Source of the DNA: Actinomycetospora endophytica
Lineage (GTDB): Bacteria > Actinomycetota > Actinomycetes > Mycobacteriales > Pseudonocardiaceae
NCBI RefSeq assembly: GCF_021026375.1
Contig: NZ_JAJNDB010000006.1
Coordinates: 62,001-126,000 of the forward strand
Length of the DNA: 64,000 bases
Direction: 5' to 3'
Numbering within the stretch: position 1 is the stretch's first letter; the number at the start of each line of letters is the position of its first letter. A program made the translations under genes and the position numbers. Shown one piece after another: positions 1 to 10,360 of the stretch. A model generated the notes under the pieces. The model ran no database searches. It had not been told where the DNA came from and saw nothing but the letters and a program-made list of their open reading frames with translations.

Positions 1-1481
1 CTGGGGTCGAACACCCCGGAGAGCGGGATGTCCTTGCCCATCACCGGTGGCGGCATCGACTTGGTGATGCGGTCGGCCACCGCGTAGCCGGGCTGCCCGT
101 AGAGCACGCGCGCGGAGTCCTTGATCGCGGCCTTCGCCTTGATCGTGGAGTAGGTGATGATCTGGGCGATCTTCTCCTCGCCGTACTTCTCGGTGACGTA
201 GCGGATCATCTCGCCACGCCGGCGCTCGTCGAAGTCCATGTCGATGTCGGGCATGGAGACGCGCTCGGGGTTGAGGAAGCGCTCGAAGATCAGCTTGTGG
301 TGGATCGGGTCGAGCTCGGTGATCCCCAGGACATAGGCCACGAGGCTGCCCGCCGCGGATCCACGGCCGGGCCCGACGCGCAGGTTGACCTCACGCGCGT
401 GGTTGATGAGGTCGGCGGTCACCAGGAAGTAGCCCGGGTACCCCATCTGCATGATGACCGAGACCTCGTACTCGGCCTGCTTGCGGTAGTTGTCCGGGAT
501 GCCGTTCGGGAACCGCCAGTGCAGCCCCCGCTCGACCTCCTTGACGAGCCAGCTGCCCTCGGTCTCCCCCTCGGGGACCGGCGCCACCGGCTGCAGGTCG
601 CGGCCCTCGGTGAACTCGACGTCGACCCGCTCGGCGACGGCGAGGGTGTTGTCGCACGCCTCGGGGAAGATCGGGTCCCACTGGTCGCGCATCTCGCGCG
701 CGCTCTTGAGGTAGAAGTCCTGCGCGTCGAACCGGAAGCGGTTCGGGTCGTTCATCGTCTTGCCGGTCTGGACGCAGAGCAGCACCTCGTGCGGCTTGGC
801 GTCCTTGGCGTAGGTGTAGTGCAGGTCGTTCGTGGCCAGGCCGGGCAGGTCGAGCTTCTTCTTGAGGTCGTAGAGGTCGTCCCGGACCCGGCGCTCGATC
901 TCGATGCCGTGGTCCATCAGCTCGCAGAAGAAGTTGTCCTTGCCGAAGATGTCCCGGTAGTCGCTCGCGGCCTGCATCGCGCCGTCGCGGTCGCCCTGCT
1001 GGAGCAGGCGCGCGACCTCGCCCGACGGGCAGCCCGTCGTCGCGATGATCCCCTTGCCGTAGGTCTCCAGCAGCTCGCGGTCCATGCGCGGCTTGTAGTA
1101 GTACCCCTCGAGGCTGGCGAGGCTGGAGAGCCGGAAGAGGTTGTGCATCCCCTCGGTGTTCTCCGCCAGCAGCGTCATGTGGGTGTACATGAGGTCGGGG
1201 TTGTCGCTGCCGTTGGCGTTCTGCCCGATGGAGGCGCGCTTGCGCTCGTGGCGCGAGCCCGGCGCGATGTACCCCTCCATGCCGATGATCGGCTTCACCC
1301 CGTGCGCCTTCGACTTCTTCCAGAACTCGTAGGCGCCGTAGGTGTTGCCGTGGTCGGTCATGGCCAGGGCGGGCATGCCCATGCGCGCGGCCTCGGAGAA
1401 CAGGTCGTCCAACCGGGCGGCCCCGTCGAGCATGGAGAACTCGGTATGGGTGTGGAGGTGGACGAACGAGTCGTCGGACAC
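1..1481 (-). CDS. dnaE: DNA polymerase III alpha subunit, N-terminal 493 codons (runs off left edge)
   Basis: Replicative DNA polymerase catalytic subunit, cut by the window edge at the C-terminal side. The GTG start at 1479-1481 is preceded by a GGGGAGG ribosome site. The PHP domain begins at once with HLHTHTEFS (residues 8-16) and includes the TDHGN motif. The palm motif PDIDMDFD lies near residues 411-418, matching the two catalytic aspartates of the C-family polymerases. The surrounding GRGSAAGSLVAY segment is typical of DnaE1. No C-terminal OB or tau-binding region is visible because it lies outside the window. The dnaE side of rluD-lspA is a common actinobacterial arrangement, so this is most likely the housekeeping DnaE1, not the mutasome DnaE2; I infer this from context. 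Confidence 0.97.
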   Translation of the reverse strand, partial: MSDDSFVHLHTHTEFSMLDGAARLDDLFSEAARMGMPALAMTDHGNTYGAYEFWKKSKAHGVKPIIGMEGYIAPGSRHERKRASIGQNANGSDNPDLMYTHMTLLAENTEGMHNLFRLSSLASLEGYYYKPRMDRELLETYGKGIIATTGCPSGEVARLLQQGDRDGAMQAASDYRDIFGKDNFFCELMDHGIEIERRVRDDLYDLKKKLDLPGLATNDLHYTYAKDAKPHEVLLCVQTGKTMNDPNRFRFDAQDFYLKSAREMRDQWDPIFPEACDNTLAVAERVDVEFTEGRDLQPVAPVPEGETEGSWLVKEVERGLHWRFPNGIPDNYRKQAEYEVSVIMQMGYPGYFLVTADLINHAREVNLRVGPGRGSAAGSLVAYVLGITELDPIHHKLIFERFLNPERVSMPDIDMDFDERRRGEMIRYVTEKYGEEKIAQIITYSTIKAKAAIKDSARVLYGQPGYAVADRITKSMPPPVMGKDIPLSGVFDP

Positions 1482-1526
1482 GCCAGGAACCTCCCCGCAG
1501 GAACGGCCATCGGGACGCGGGCAACG

Positions 1527-1883
1527 CTACCTCTCGGGTCCGACAGCCTGGCCGCTCACTCGGGCGGTGGGACGTCGGTGCTGCTCATCGCCCCGCGACG
1601 GCGTGTCGACACCTCGAGCAAGCTCGAGGCCCGGGCACCGGCCGCACGGGCAGCACACCGAGCCGTCGCACGGGAGCGGCCGGAGGTCCTCGTCGCACCC
1701 GTCGTCGTCGTACCCGCAGTCGTCGAACCCGTCGTCGACCTCGAGCCGGGCGTCGAGGTTCTCGACCCCGCTCGCGAACCGGAGCCACTCGTCGGGACGG
1801 ACGCTCCCGCCCTGCCGCACCCGCTGCACGAGCGCGACGTCCCACGCCGTCAGCCCCTCGATCCGCCGTCCTGTCCGCCTCAT
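1527..1883 (-). CDS. Small Cys-rich hypothetical protein
   Basis: An unrecognised 118-residue protein between dnaE and the dapA-like gene. I chose the ATG at 1881-1883 because a strong GAGGAGGG ribosome site sits 5-6 nt upstream; the open frame extends further but that part is antisense to dapA and lacks coding character. The N-terminal 45 residues are basic and helical-looking (MRRTGRRIEGLTAWDVAL). The middle holds an acidic stretch and a cysteine cluster: one cysteine pair in DDCGYDDDGCDEDL followed by CDGSVCCPCGRCPG, which could bind a metal. No signal peptide or membrane segment is seen. Function unknown. The ribosome site and G/C third positions support a real gene, but the family is not known to me. 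Confidence 0.6.
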   Translation of the reverse strand: MRRTGRRIEGLTAWDVALVQRVRQGGSVRPDEWLRFASGVENLDARLEVDDGFDDCGYDDDGCDEDLRPLPCDGSVCCPCGRCPGLELARGVDTPSRGDEQHRRPTARVSGQAVGPER

Positions 1884-1969
1884 GGCGACCCTCCTCACCT
1901 CGTCGGTGAGCGGAGAGTGGCAGGAGGGTCCGACAGTCACCGGCGGTAGCGACCCGCCGTCGGGATGGC

Positions 1970-2812
1970 CTACAGGACGCCGGCGCCCTGCAGGGCGGCC
2001 CGGATGACCTCGCGCTCGGCGTCGTCGACCTCGACCAGGGGCAGCCGCAGCCGGCCGGCCGGGCGACCGACCAGCGCCAGCGCGGCCTTCACCGGGATCG
2101 GGTTGGTGGTCACGCCCATCGCGTCGAACACCGGCTTGAGGGACGCCTCGATCTCGGCCCGGTTCTCCGGCTCGTCGACCATCCGGCGCATCTGCGGGCC
2201 GACCACGTGGCTCGCGACGAGGATCCCGCCGCAGCCGCCCATGTCGAGCACGGCGGCGAACAGGTCGTCGTTGCCCGCGTAGATCCCCAGCCCGTCGACC
2301 GGGGCGAGGTTCGCGTTGTTGGCCTGCTTGACGTAGTCGACGTGCTCGATCTGCGCGAGCTCGGCCAGCTGGTCGTTGGGGATGTCCAGCGAGCAGCGCG
2401 AAGGGATGTTGTAGAGCACGACCGGCTTGTCGGTGGCCCGCGCGATCTCGGAGTAGTGCGCGTGCAGGCCACGCCGGTTCGGCCGGTTGTAGTACGGCGT
2501 GACCGAGAGGATCGCGTCCGCGCCGACCTCGGTGGCCCGCTCGGTCATCTCGACGGCATGGCGGGTGTCGTTCGAGCCGGTCGAGGCGATGACCGTGGCC
2601 CCGGCCGGGCGCTCGGAGCTCGCCAGCTCGACCAGGCGCAGGTGCTCGTCGGTGGAGAGCGTCGGCGACTCCCCGGTCGTCCCGCACACGACGACGCCGT
2701 CCGACCCGTGCGCGCACAGGTACTTCATGAGGTCGACGAACGCCTTCTCGTCGACGGCCCCGCGGTCGTCGAAGGGGGTGACGATGGCGGTGAGGACGGT
2801 TCCGAGCGACAC
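1970..2812 (-). CDS. dapA: 4-hydroxy-tetrahydrodipicolinate synthase family protein
   Basis: TIM-barrel lyase of the DHDPS/NAL family, which condenses pyruvate with aspartate semialdehyde in lysine and meso-DAP synthesis. Family signatures seen are GTTGESPTLS (phosphate/substrate loop), TPYYNRPN with the catalytic tyrosine, and YVKQANNAN carrying the Schiff-base lysine. The GTG at 2812 gives the start SLGTVLTAIVTPF that fits the family; a longer form from 2854 is open but adds a basic tail. Length (280 residues) is slightly below the usual 290-300. The QANNAN sequence after the active lysine differs from the usual DAKAD of mycobacterial DapA as I recall it. It may therefore be a second DapA paralogue or a related aldolase, although DHDPS is the best single call. 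Confidence 0.85.
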   Translation of the reverse strand: MSLGTVLTAIVTPFDDRGAVDEKAFVDLMKYLCAHGSDGVVVCGTTGESPTLSTDEHLRLVELASSERPAGATVIASTGSNDTRHAVEMTERATEVGADAILSVTPYYNRPNRRGLHAHYSEIARATDKPVVLYNIPSRCSLDIPNDQLAELAQIEHVDYVKQANNANLAPVDGLGIYAGNDDLFAAVLDMGGCGGILVASHVVGPQMRRMVDEPENRAEIEASLKPVFDAMGVTTNPIPVKAALALVGRPAGRLRLPLVEVDDAEREVIRAALQGAGVL

Positions 2813-2913
2813 ACGGACAGGTTGCCTTGTCGGAGTGCGGCGCGTCGAGCCCACCCCCGGCCACGGAGCGCCTGGTGTCGGCCGGGTGGGGACGGCCGGA
2901 GCGCCGCTTCACA

Positions 2914-2972
2914 CGAGGGGTACGTCAGGCATTGCGGCCGGGCGCCGGGGATGCCTCACATACTGATGATCA
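2914..2972 (+). repeat. TGATCA-type interspersed element, copy 1
   Basis: A 59-bp element beginning CGAGGGGTAC and ending TGATCA, with an internal AGGCA/TGCCT inverted pair. It aligns without large gaps to six other copies in the window (3176, 8667, 22247, 22330, 39121, 39204). It lies in the 500-bp gene-free stretch 2813-3314, which also holds copy 2 and the hairpin at 3064-3107; I see no gene there. Confidence 0.65.
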
Positions 2973-3063
2973 TGGGCGGGCAGGGCGGCTCCGGACGAGG
3001 CGCGGCGTCCACGTCGGGCGGCCGCTTCTCCGGGCTCCTCGGGGTGCGGCCGTAGATCTTTTC

Positions 3064-3107
3064 TTCGGGAGCGTGTCGCAGCAATTCTTGCGCGTGTCGC
3101 TCCCGAA
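3064..3107. terminator. Long near-perfect hairpin in the dapA-cupin gap
   Basis: Outer arms TTCGGGAGCG (3064-3073) and CGCTCCCGAA (3098-3107) pair perfectly. Inside, a TGT/TGT internal loop, a CGC/GCG pair, one bulged A and a GCAA-TTC-TTGC tip continue the helix. There is no T-tract. It could be a transcription terminator for the leftward cupin gene or a structured intergenic element; it sits between two copies of the 59-bp repeat. Confidence 0.55.
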
Positions 3108-3175
3108 CTCATGATCATGGCTGCGGGGACGCCGGGACCGACCGCGCGACGCCCCGAACGCCCGGACCGCCCCGA

Positions 3176-3234
3176 CGAGAGGCACATCAGGCAGCCGCAC
3201 CCGCCGTCGAACCTGCGCCAGGCGCTCCTGATCA
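3176..3234 (+). repeat. TGATCA-type interspersed element, copy 2
   Basis: A divergent 59-bp copy, starting CGAGAGGCACATCAGGCA and ending GCGCTCCTGATCA. The left half matches copy 1 well, the middle is poorly conserved and the last 10 bases match copies 6 and 7. It is in the same orientation as copy 1, 262 bp downstream. Confidence 0.55.
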
Positions 3235-3314
3235 TGGACCCCGAGCGGCAGACGGCCGAGCGGTAGAGCGGCAGACGGCCGAGCGGCAGACGGCGCGGCC
3301 CGACGACGAGCCCC

Positions 3315-3698
3315 TCAGCTCACCTCGGCGTCCGGGCCGTCCACGTTCACCGTCGGCGGGCCGTCGCCGGCGCGGGCGATCACCGCGGTGGAGCGGTCGC
3401 CCCCGGGGTTCGACTCCCGGTGCACCGTCCACGCCGGCACGTGGATGAACTCGCCGGAGCCGGCGTCGGCGATCTCGGCCCCGCCCGCGCCGAACTCCAG
3501 GCGCATCGTCCCCGACACCACGTACAGGCTGGTCTGGTGATCGCCGTGGTGGTGCCAGCCCGACGTCGCGCCCGGCTCGGTGTGGACGAGGCCCGCCCAC
3601 AACGACGGGGCCTCGAACGCGACCTGCCGGTGCATGCCGGGGGTGGGGTCGCCGTCGACGAGGTCGTCCTCCCGGACGACGCGCACGGGTTCGCTCAT
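3315..3698 (-). CDS. Small single-domain cupin
   Basis: A 127-residue protein that is a single cupin barrel. The first cupin motif is seen in GWHHHGDHQTSLYVVSGTMR, with three successive histidines as likely metal ligands, and the second in EFIHVPAWTVHRESNP. The glutamate usual in motif 1 appears replaced by Q in DHQTS, so the metal site may be atypical. No signal peptide is seen. The ATG start gives MSEPVRVVRED. It faces left, upstream of dapA across the repeat-containing gap and downstream of mdh by 52 bp. Cupins of this size serve as sugar isomerases, dioxygenase-like enzymes or simple ligand sensors, and nothing in the context picks between them. Confidence 0.8.
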   Translation of the reverse strand: MSEPVRVVREDDLVDGDPTPGMHRQVAFEAPSLWAGLVHTEPGATSGWHHHGDHQTSLYVVSGTMRLEFGAGGAEIADAGSGEFIHVPAWTVHRESNPGGDRSTAVIARAGDGPPTVNVDGPDAEVS

Positions 3699-3750
3699 GC
3701 GGACATCCTCGCGCGCCGTCCGGGCGGACCGGAAGATCAGACCCGGAGGA

Positions 3751-4824
<1,074 letters not shown>

Positions 4825-6096
4825 TCAGTCCCCGACGACGAGGACCGAGCGCCGCTGCCCGATGTAGCGGAACATCAGCGCCAGCGACACCATGATCCGG
4901 TTGCGGTTGCCCAGCAGCGCGAAGATGTGCACGAACATCCAGGCGAGCCAGGCGATGGTGCCGTGCAGCCGCGGGCCGTGCGCGATCTGGGCGACCGCCG
5001 AACGACGGCCGATCGTGGCCATCGTCCCCTTGTCGAAGTACTTGAACGGCGTCGTCGGCCGGCCCTCGAGCAGCGCGAGCAGGTTCCTGCCCGCCTGCGC
5101 ACCGGTCTGGATGGCCGGCTGGGCGAGCTGCGGCAGCGGGTTGTCGTCGATGATCCCGATGTCCCCGGCGACGAACACGTCCGGGTGCTCGGTGACCCGG
5201 AGGTCGTCGGAGACGATGATCCGCCCGCCGCGGCCCTGCGGCAGGCCCCACTTCTTCACGGTGTCGTGGGCGGCGACGCCGGTGGCCCAGATCGTCATCT
5301 GGGCGGGCAGCTCGGAGCCGTCCTTGAGGACGACGCGGTCCTCCTTGACCTCGGCCACCGCCGCGCCGAGGCGCAGCTCCACCCCGCGGGCCCGGAGCTG
5401 TTCCGCGGCGTACGTGCGCAGCTTGGGGTCGAACGGGGCGAGGACCTTGTCGGTCATCTCGAGCAGGATGACCTTGACGTGGTCGGGGTCCAGCTCGGGG
5501 TAGCGGCTCGGGAGCATGGCGTTGCGCAGCTCGGCGAGGGTGCCCGCCATCTCGACGCCGGTGGCGCCGGCCCCCACGACGACGACGGAGGCGCCGTCGG
5601 CTTCCTTCGTCGCCGAGATGTGGTCGAGGTAGCCCATCATCCGGTCGCGCACCGAGAGCGCCTCGGCGCGCGTGTAGATCGGGTAGGCGTGCTCCTTGGC
5701 GCCGGGGACGCCGAAGTAGTTGGTGGTGACGCCGTTGGCGACGACGAGGTAGTCGTAGGACAGCGACGGCCCGACGTCGAGGGTGATCACCTTCGCGTCG
5801 GGGTCGATCTCGGTGACCACGCCCTTGCGGAAGGTCGCCCAGGTGTCGCCCTTGCGCCCCACGGTGGCCACGAACGAGCGCGCCCCGTAGGTGATGTCGC
5901 CGGGGTTCAGCGCCCCGGTCGCGACCTGGTAGAGCAACGGCTGGAACGTGCTGTAGCTGTGGCGGTCGATCAGGGTGACCCGGACCGGCGCCTTGCGCAG
6001 CGACCGCACCGCGGACAGACCCGCGAACCCCGCTCCCACGACGACGACGTGGGGACGGGTGTCCGTCTCCGCCCCCGCGGCTACCGCGGCACTCAT
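4825..6096 (-). CDS. ndh: Type II NADH dehydrogenase
   Basis: Single-subunit, non-proton-pumping NADH:menaquinone oxidoreductase at the inner face of the membrane. From the ATG at 6096 (AGGAGC ribosome site) the protein has 423 residues. Two dinucleotide folds are visible: GAGFAG at 21-26 for FAD and GAGATG at about 175-180 for NADH. VFVAGDIGI near 308-314 is the second FAD contact. The C-terminus ends with hydrophobic and aromatic helices (IAWLAWMFVHIFALL, then RNRIMVSLALMFRYI) that anchor this family to the membrane. A longer start at 6147 is open but has no ribosome site. It lies upstream of mdh on the same strand with about 96 bp between them. Confidence 0.95.
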   Translation of the reverse strand: MSAAVAAGAETDTRPHVVVVGAGFAGLSAVRSLRKAPVRVTLIDRHSYSTFQPLLYQVATGALNPGDITYGARSFVATVGRKGDTWATFRKGVVTEIDPDAKVITLDVGPSLSYDYLVVANGVTTNYFGVPGAKEHAYPIYTRAEALSVRDRMMGYLDHISATKEADGASVVVVGAGATGVEMAGTLAELRNAMLPSRYPELDPDHVKVILLEMTDKVLAPFDPKLRTYAAEQLRARGVELRLGAAVAEVKEDRVVLKDGSELPAQMTIWATGVAAHDTVKKWGLPQGRGGRIIVSDDLRVTEHPDVFVAGDIGIIDDNPLPQLAQPAIQTGAQAGRNLLALLEGRPTTPFKYFDKGTMATIGRRSAVAQIAHGPRLHGTIAWLAWMFVHIFALLGNRNRIMVSLALMFRYIGQRRSVLVVGD

Positions 6097-6293
6097 GGCA
6101 CCTGCTCCTCTCACGACCACGCCCGCCGTCCCCGACGCCCGATCCACCCGGGCGGAATCGATCGAGAACGACTGCGCGTGACTGCCTCTGCTCTACCCCT
6201 CATGGTCCTCCGTCACGCCCCCGGATGGGGTGTCGGGGCCGTACCGCGCATGTCACGTCGTTAGTCCTGTCACGCACGGTGCACCGATGTGGA

Positions 6294-7061
6294 TCACCCT
6301 GCGGGCACCGGGCCGTCGTCGGGCACGGGACCGACCACCGGCCCGTCCGGGCGGCCCGGCCCCTGGTCCGGCAGCAGCGGAGACACGGCCAGACGGGTGC
6401 GGGACGCGCCCGGCGGGGCGACCTCGACGGCCCGCACCCCCGGCGCGCGGCGCACGTCCGCGACCGCGTCGGGCGCCACCCGCACCACCGCCGCGATCAG
6501 GCACGCGCAGCCGGGTCGGCCGAGCGCCGTGGCCTCGGCCTCCGCGACCGCGACCCGGCGGGTGTCCGCGGGTGAGGTGGCCGGCCCGGCGCGGGCGGCG
6601 TCCGCGGCGGCCTCGCCACCCGCCGTCGTGAGCGCGGCCTGCAGTGCCGCGGCCGGGGCCGCGGGCGGGGTGTCGACGCGGTGCAGCGCGGTCTGGACGC
6701 GGGGGAACGGCACGCGCACCACGGCCTGCAGCGGCGTGGTCCGCGCGAGGGCCGCCGCGGCCGCGTCCGGGGTGAGGGCGGCGTCGAACTGCACCAGGGC
6801 GAGGCGCGGCGACGGATCGGTGGGCGCCGGGACGACCGCCGTCCGGGCGAGGTACGCGCCGACGTCCTCCCCCGACGCCGGCCCCAGACGTACCGCGTCG
6901 GTGGACCCGCCGTCGGGTGACGGCCCGGAGAGCTGCAGCCCCGCCGCCCACGCGGTCACGAGCACGACGACGAGCAGGACGGCCAGCCCGATCGCGTAGC
7001 GGGGCCAGCGGGGCACGTCGTCGTCGGGACCCTCGTCCTCGGGACGGGCCTCGGGGTCCAC
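6294..7061 (-). CDS. Membrane-anchored hypothetical protein downstream of rluD
   Basis: An unrecognised protein of about 255 residues. After a short acidic N-terminus comes one clear membrane segment (YAIGLAVLLVVVLVTAWAAG), then a long Ala/Pro-rich exported domain. That domain includes repeated elements such as RLALVQFDAALTPDAAAAAL and GRPGCACLIAAVVRVAP; the CAC cysteine pair could form a disulfide. The start is uncertain: the GTG at 7061 overlaps nothing and lacks a good ribosome site, while a CTG about 11 nt upstream overlaps the rluD stop. Translational coupling to rluD is likely. The order lspA-rluD-this gene suggests one operon. Function unknown. Confidence 0.65.
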   Translation of the reverse strand: MDPEARPEDEGPDDDVPRWPRYAIGLAVLLVVVLVTAWAAGLQLSGPSPDGGSTDAVRLGPASGEDVGAYLARTAVVPAPTDPSPRLALVQFDAALTPDAAAAALARTTPLQAVVRVPFPRVQTALHRVDTPPAAPAAALQAALTTAGGEAAADAARAGPATSPADTRRVAVAEAEATALGRPGCACLIAAVVRVAPDAVADVRRAPGVRAVEVAPPGASRTRLAVSPLLPDQGPGRPDGPVVGPVPDDGPVPAG

Positions 7062-7069
7062 CGGCGTGG

Positions 7070-8005
7070 TCAGGCCGCCGCCCGCAGCACGTCGAGGGCG
7101 TGCGCCAGGTCGGCCGGGGGTTCGCTGGTGAACTCGACCCAGCGCCCGTCGGCGGGGTGGTGCAGGCCGAGGCGGTAGGCGTGCAGCCACTGGCGGGTCA
7201 GGCCGAGCCGCTTGGACAGCGTCGGGTCGGCGCCGTACCCGGAGTCCCCGACGCAGGGGTGGCGCAGCGCGGAGAAGTGCACCCGGATCTGGTGGGTGCG
7301 CCCCGTCTCCAGCTCGACCTCGAGCAGCGAGGCCGCCGGGAACGCCTCGAGCGTGCGGTAGTGGGTGACCGAGGGCTTGCCGTCGGTCATCACCGCGAAG
7401 CGCCAGTCGTGCTTGGGGTGGCGGTCGATCGGGGCGTCGATCGTGCCATCGCTCGGGTCGGGGTGTCCCTGCACGACGGCGAGGTAGGTCTTGGCGACGG
7501 TGCGCTCGCGGAAGGCGTCCTTGAGCACGGCGTAGGCGCGTTCGGACTTGGCGACGACCATGACGCCGGTCGTGCCCGCGTCCAGCCGGTGGACGATCCC
7601 CTGGCGTTCGGCGGCCCCGCTGGTGGCGATCGAGATGCCGAGCGCGGCGAGCCCGGCGACGACCGTCGGGCCGCCCCAGCCGGGGCTCGGGTGCACGGCG
7701 ACCCCGACGGGCTTGTCGACGACGACGATCTCGTCGTCCTCGTACAGCACGACGAGGCCCTCGACGGCCTGGGCGGTCACGATGTGCGCGGAGGGCTCTC
7801 GTTCGGGGTCGGGCAGGTCGACCTCGAGCCAGCTGCCCGCGACGAGCCGGTCGGACTTGCCCGCCGAGGTCCCGTCGAGGCGGACGGCGCCGTCCTCGGC
7901 CAGGGCCGCCACCACCGTGCGGGAGAGTCCGAGCATCCGGGAGAGCCCGGCGTCGAGACGCATCCCGTCGAGCCCGTCGGGGACGGGCAGCGTGCGCAGG
8001 CTCAC
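7070..8005 (-). CDS. rluD: RluA-family 23S rRNA pseudouridine synthase
   Basis: Converts specific uridines in 23S rRNA to pseudouridine. From the GTG at 8005 the protein has 311 residues: an N-terminal S4-like RNA-binding region ([17 protein letters not shown] to about residue 65), then the catalytic domain with [15 protein letters not shown], whose aspartate (residue 142) is the catalytic one. [20 protein letters not shown] is the conserved C-terminal motif. Its GTGA start overlaps the lspA stop by 4 nt, showing translational coupling. The lspA-rluD pair is conserved throughout actinobacteria. Confidence 0.95.
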   Translation of the reverse strand: MSLRTLPVPDGLDGMRLDAGLSRMLGLSRTVVAALAEDGAVRLDGTSAGKSDRLVAGSWLEVDLPDPEREPSAHIVTAQAVEGLVVLYEDDEIVVVDKPVGVAVHPSPGWGGPTVVAGLAALGISIATSGAAERQGIVHRLDAGTTGVMVVAKSERAYAVLKDAFRERTVAKTYLAVVQGHPDPSDGTIDAPIDRHPKHDWRFAVMTDGKPSVTHYRTLEAFPAASLLEVELETGRTHQIRVHFSALRHPCVGDSGYGADPTLSKRLGLTRQWLHAYRLGLHHPADGRWVEFTSEPPADLAHALDVLRAAA

Positions 8006-8601
8006 CGGGAGGCCTCGGGATCCCGGCCGGAGCGGTGGCCGTCGATCTCGATGCCCCACAGCGCCAGGAACACCAGCAGGGCGCCGCCGCAGCAGATCGC
8101 GGAGTCGGCGGCGTTGAACACCGGCCACCAGCCCACCGAGACGAAGTCGACGACGTGGCCCTCGAGCGGCCCGGGGCCACGGAAGAACCGGTCCGCGAGG
8201 TTGCCCAGCGCGCCGCCGAGCACGAGCCCGAGCGCCAGCGCCCAGCCGCGGGAGCCCAGCTGCCGCGCGAACCGCACGATCCCGACGACGACCGCGATCG
8301 CCACCAGCGTCAGCACCCAGGTCATCCCCGTGGCCAGCGAGAACGCGGCGCCGGAGTTCCGGATCAGGTAGAGGCTGACGACGTCGCCGATCAGCGGGAT
8401 GCGCTGGCCGTCGGTCATGGTCGCGACGACGAGGACCTTGGTCCCGATGTCGATGGCGAGCACCACGACCGCCGTCACGACCAGCATCACGAGACGGCGG
8501 CGGGGCACCGCGGGATCCGTCGTGCCCGCCGGTCCCGACTCGTCTGGAGCATCGGCGGCGGACGGAGCCGACGGGTCGTTGCCCGGGGTGGCGCTCTGCA
8601 C
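8002..8601 (-). CDS. lspA: Lipoprotein signal peptidase
   Basis: Signal peptidase II, an inner-membrane aspartyl protease that removes signal peptides from diacylated prolipoproteins (for example the LppM-like protein at 43752). The GTG at 8601 has a GGGAGG ribosome site; the frame extends to 8676 but without support. Residues 1-45 form a hydrophilic cytosolic tail, followed by four membrane helices. [22 protein letters not shown] and [19 protein letters not shown] are the conserved boxes and hold the two catalytic aspartates. The tail is longer than in E. coli LspA, as is common in actinobacteria. The stop overlaps the rluD start. Confidence 0.96.
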   Translation of the reverse strand: MQSATPGNDPSAPSAADAPDESGPAGTTDPAVPRRRLVMLVVTAVVVLAIDIGTKVLVVATMTDGQRIPLIGDVVSLYLIRNSGAAFSLATGMTWVLTLVAIAVVVGIVRFARQLGSRGWALALGLVLGGALGNLADRFFRGPGPLEGHVVDFVSVGWWPVFNAADSAICCGGALLVFLALWGIEIDGHRSGRDPEASR

Positions 8602-8666
8602 AACTCCATCCTCCCCCGCGCCGGGAGTGGGGCGGTGTGTGGGGTTTCGGGCAGGGGTCGGCCGGA

Positions 8667-8724
8667 CGAGGGGCACAGCGCGCAGGTTCGCGGGCCTCCG
8701 GGGTGCCTGGCGTGCCCCTGATCA
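8667..8724 (+). repeat. TGATCA-type interspersed element, copy 3
   Basis: A 58-bp copy starting CGAGGGGCAC and ending GCGTGCCCCTGATCA. Outer arms GGGGCAC and GTGCCCC pair perfectly. It fills the gap between the antiporter end and lspA. A second TGATCATCGCG follows at 8757-8767, touching the antiporter stop codon. Confidence 0.65.
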
Positions 8725-8759
8725 TCGCGAGCGGGCGGAGTCGGGCCGGGGCCCGTTGA

Positions 8760-10265
8760 TCATCGCGGCGGACGCGAGCCGCCGTCGTCCTCGCGGCCGG
8801 CGTCGCCGCGCCAGCGCGCGAGCCGCCCGGAGCGGTCGACCGCGCGCAGCCGCCGCTCGGCCGCGTCCCGGGCGGTGGCGGTGGCGACGACGAGCAGCTG
8901 GTCGCCCTCCTGGATGCGGGTCTCGTCCTGCGGGGTGAAGCTCGCACCGCGTCGCACGACCAGCGAGAGGTTGGTCCCCTCGGGCAGGCGGAGCTCGCGC
9001 ACGTAGACCCCGTGCATGCGGGAGCCCTGCGGCACCGTCATCTGGAGCAGGTCGGCCCGCAGCGACTCCAGCGGGGCGGCATCGACCTCGATCTCCTGCA
9101 CCGGCGGCGCGGCCAGCCCGAGCAGCCGGGCCACCGCGGGCAGCGTCGTGCCCTGGACCAGGGTGAGGACGACGACGAGGACGAAGACCGCGTCGACGAG
9201 CTCGCGGGCCCCCTGCAGCCCGGTGGTGAGCGGGACGAGCGCCAGGACGATGGGCACCGCGCCGCGCAGGCCCGCCCACGACAGGAACGCCTGCTCCCGC
9301 CACGGGATGCGGAACCAGGTCGCGGCCGCGACCACGGAGAGCGGGCGCGCGACGACGAGGAGCACGGCGGCGGCGATGACGGCGGGGACGATCGCGTCGA
9401 GCAGGCGGTCCGGGGAGACGTAGAGGCCGAGCAGCACGAACAGGCCGATCTGCGCGAGCCAGCCCAGGCCCTCGGCGAAGGACCGGGTGCCCTCGCGGTG
9501 CGGGAGGGCCGCGTTGCCGAGGACGAGCGCCGCGACGTAGCAGGCGAGCAGGCCGGAGGCGTGCAGCGACTGGACCAGCGCGTAGGCCCCGACGCACACC
9601 GCGAGCGTGGCGAGCGGGTAGAGCCCCGTCGCCGGCAGCGCCGCCCGTTTCAGGCCGGCGGCGCCGAGGCGGCCCAGCACCGCGCCGAGCACCGCGCCGG
9701 TGACCAGCTCGTAGACAACGAGCAGCGGGTCGGTCCAGGAGAGGTCGGCGGTGGAGGCGAGCAGCACGACCGCGAGGAACACCGGGGCGTCGTTGAGGCC
9801 GGACTCCAGTTCCAGGGCGCCCACCAGCCGCCCGCCCAGCCCGAGGCCGCGGAGCACGCTGAACACCGCGGCCGCGTCGGTCGACGAGAGCACGGCACCC
9901 CACAGGAAGCCGATGCGCAGGTCCAGCCCCAGCAACCAGTGCAGCGCGAAGCCGGTCGTGACGATGCTGACCGCGACCGACACCGTGGACAGGGCGACCC
10001 CGAGGCCCAGCGCGGGGCGCACCGTCGTCCACCGGGTGGAGAGGCCGCCGTCGGCGAGGATCAGCACGAGCGCGGCGAGGCCGAGCATCTGGGTGAGGTC
10101 GGCGTCGTCGAAGCGGATCCCGAGACCCGACTCCCCGATCAGGACACCGATCGCGAGGTAGAGCAGCAGCGAGGGCAGCCCCACCCGCGTGGAGAGCCGG
10201 ACGGCGACCACCGCGAGCAGCACGACTCCGGAGCCGATCCCCAGCAGCACCGGCAGCCGGTCCAC
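8760..10265 (-). CDS. CPA1-type K+/Na+:proton antiporter with C-terminal TrkA_C domain
   Basis: A 501-residue integral membrane protein with 12-13 hydrophobic segments over residues 5-385, resembling NhaP2/CvrA potassium/proton antiporters. The ion-binding region is visible in [14 protein letters not shown] and [18 protein letters not shown], with the paired acidic residues of CPA1 proteins. A hydrophilic tail from about residue 395 contains a TrkA_C-like ligand-binding fold ([28 protein letters not shown]), which in relatives senses nucleotides. The start [15 protein letters not shown] places the first helix at the N-terminus. It reads towards lspA across repeat copy 3. The exact cation cannot be told from sequence. 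Confidence 0.9.
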   Translation of the reverse strand: MDRLPVLLGIGSGVVLLAVVAVRLSTRVGLPSLLLYLAIGVLIGESGLGIRFDDADLTQMLGLAALVLILADGGLSTRWTTVRPALGLGVALSTVSVAVSIVTTGFALHWLLGLDLRIGFLWGAVLSSTDAAAVFSVLRGLGLGGRLVGALELESGLNDAPVFLAVVLLASTADLSWTDPLLVVYELVTGAVLGAVLGRLGAAGLKRAALPATGLYPLATLAVCVGAYALVQSLHASGLLACYVAALVLGNAALPHREGTRSFAEGLGWLAQIGLFVLLGLYVSPDRLLDAIVPAVIAAAVLLVVARPLSVVAAATWFRIPWREQAFLSWAGLRGAVPIVLALVPLTTGLQGARELVDAVFVLVVVLTLVQGTTLPAVARLLGLAAPPVQEIEVDAAPLESLRADLLQMTVPQGSRMHGVYVRELRLPEGTNLSLVVRRGASFTPQDETRIQEGDQLLVVATATARDAAERRLRAVDRSGRLARWRGDAGREDDGGSRPPR

Positions 10266-10360
10266 GCGCCCGCGCCCCTCCTGCCCGTCGTCCCCCGAAG
10301 CGGAACGGCGATCCTACCGTCGTCCGGTCGGCCCCCGGCTGCTCAGGGCGGGCGGGGTGA

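Noticed and set aside
297-1949. 550-residue plus-strand frame over dnaE
   Set aside because: It is the antisense shadow of dnaE and the small Cys-rich gene; composition is Val/Arg/Asp-biased and matches no fold.
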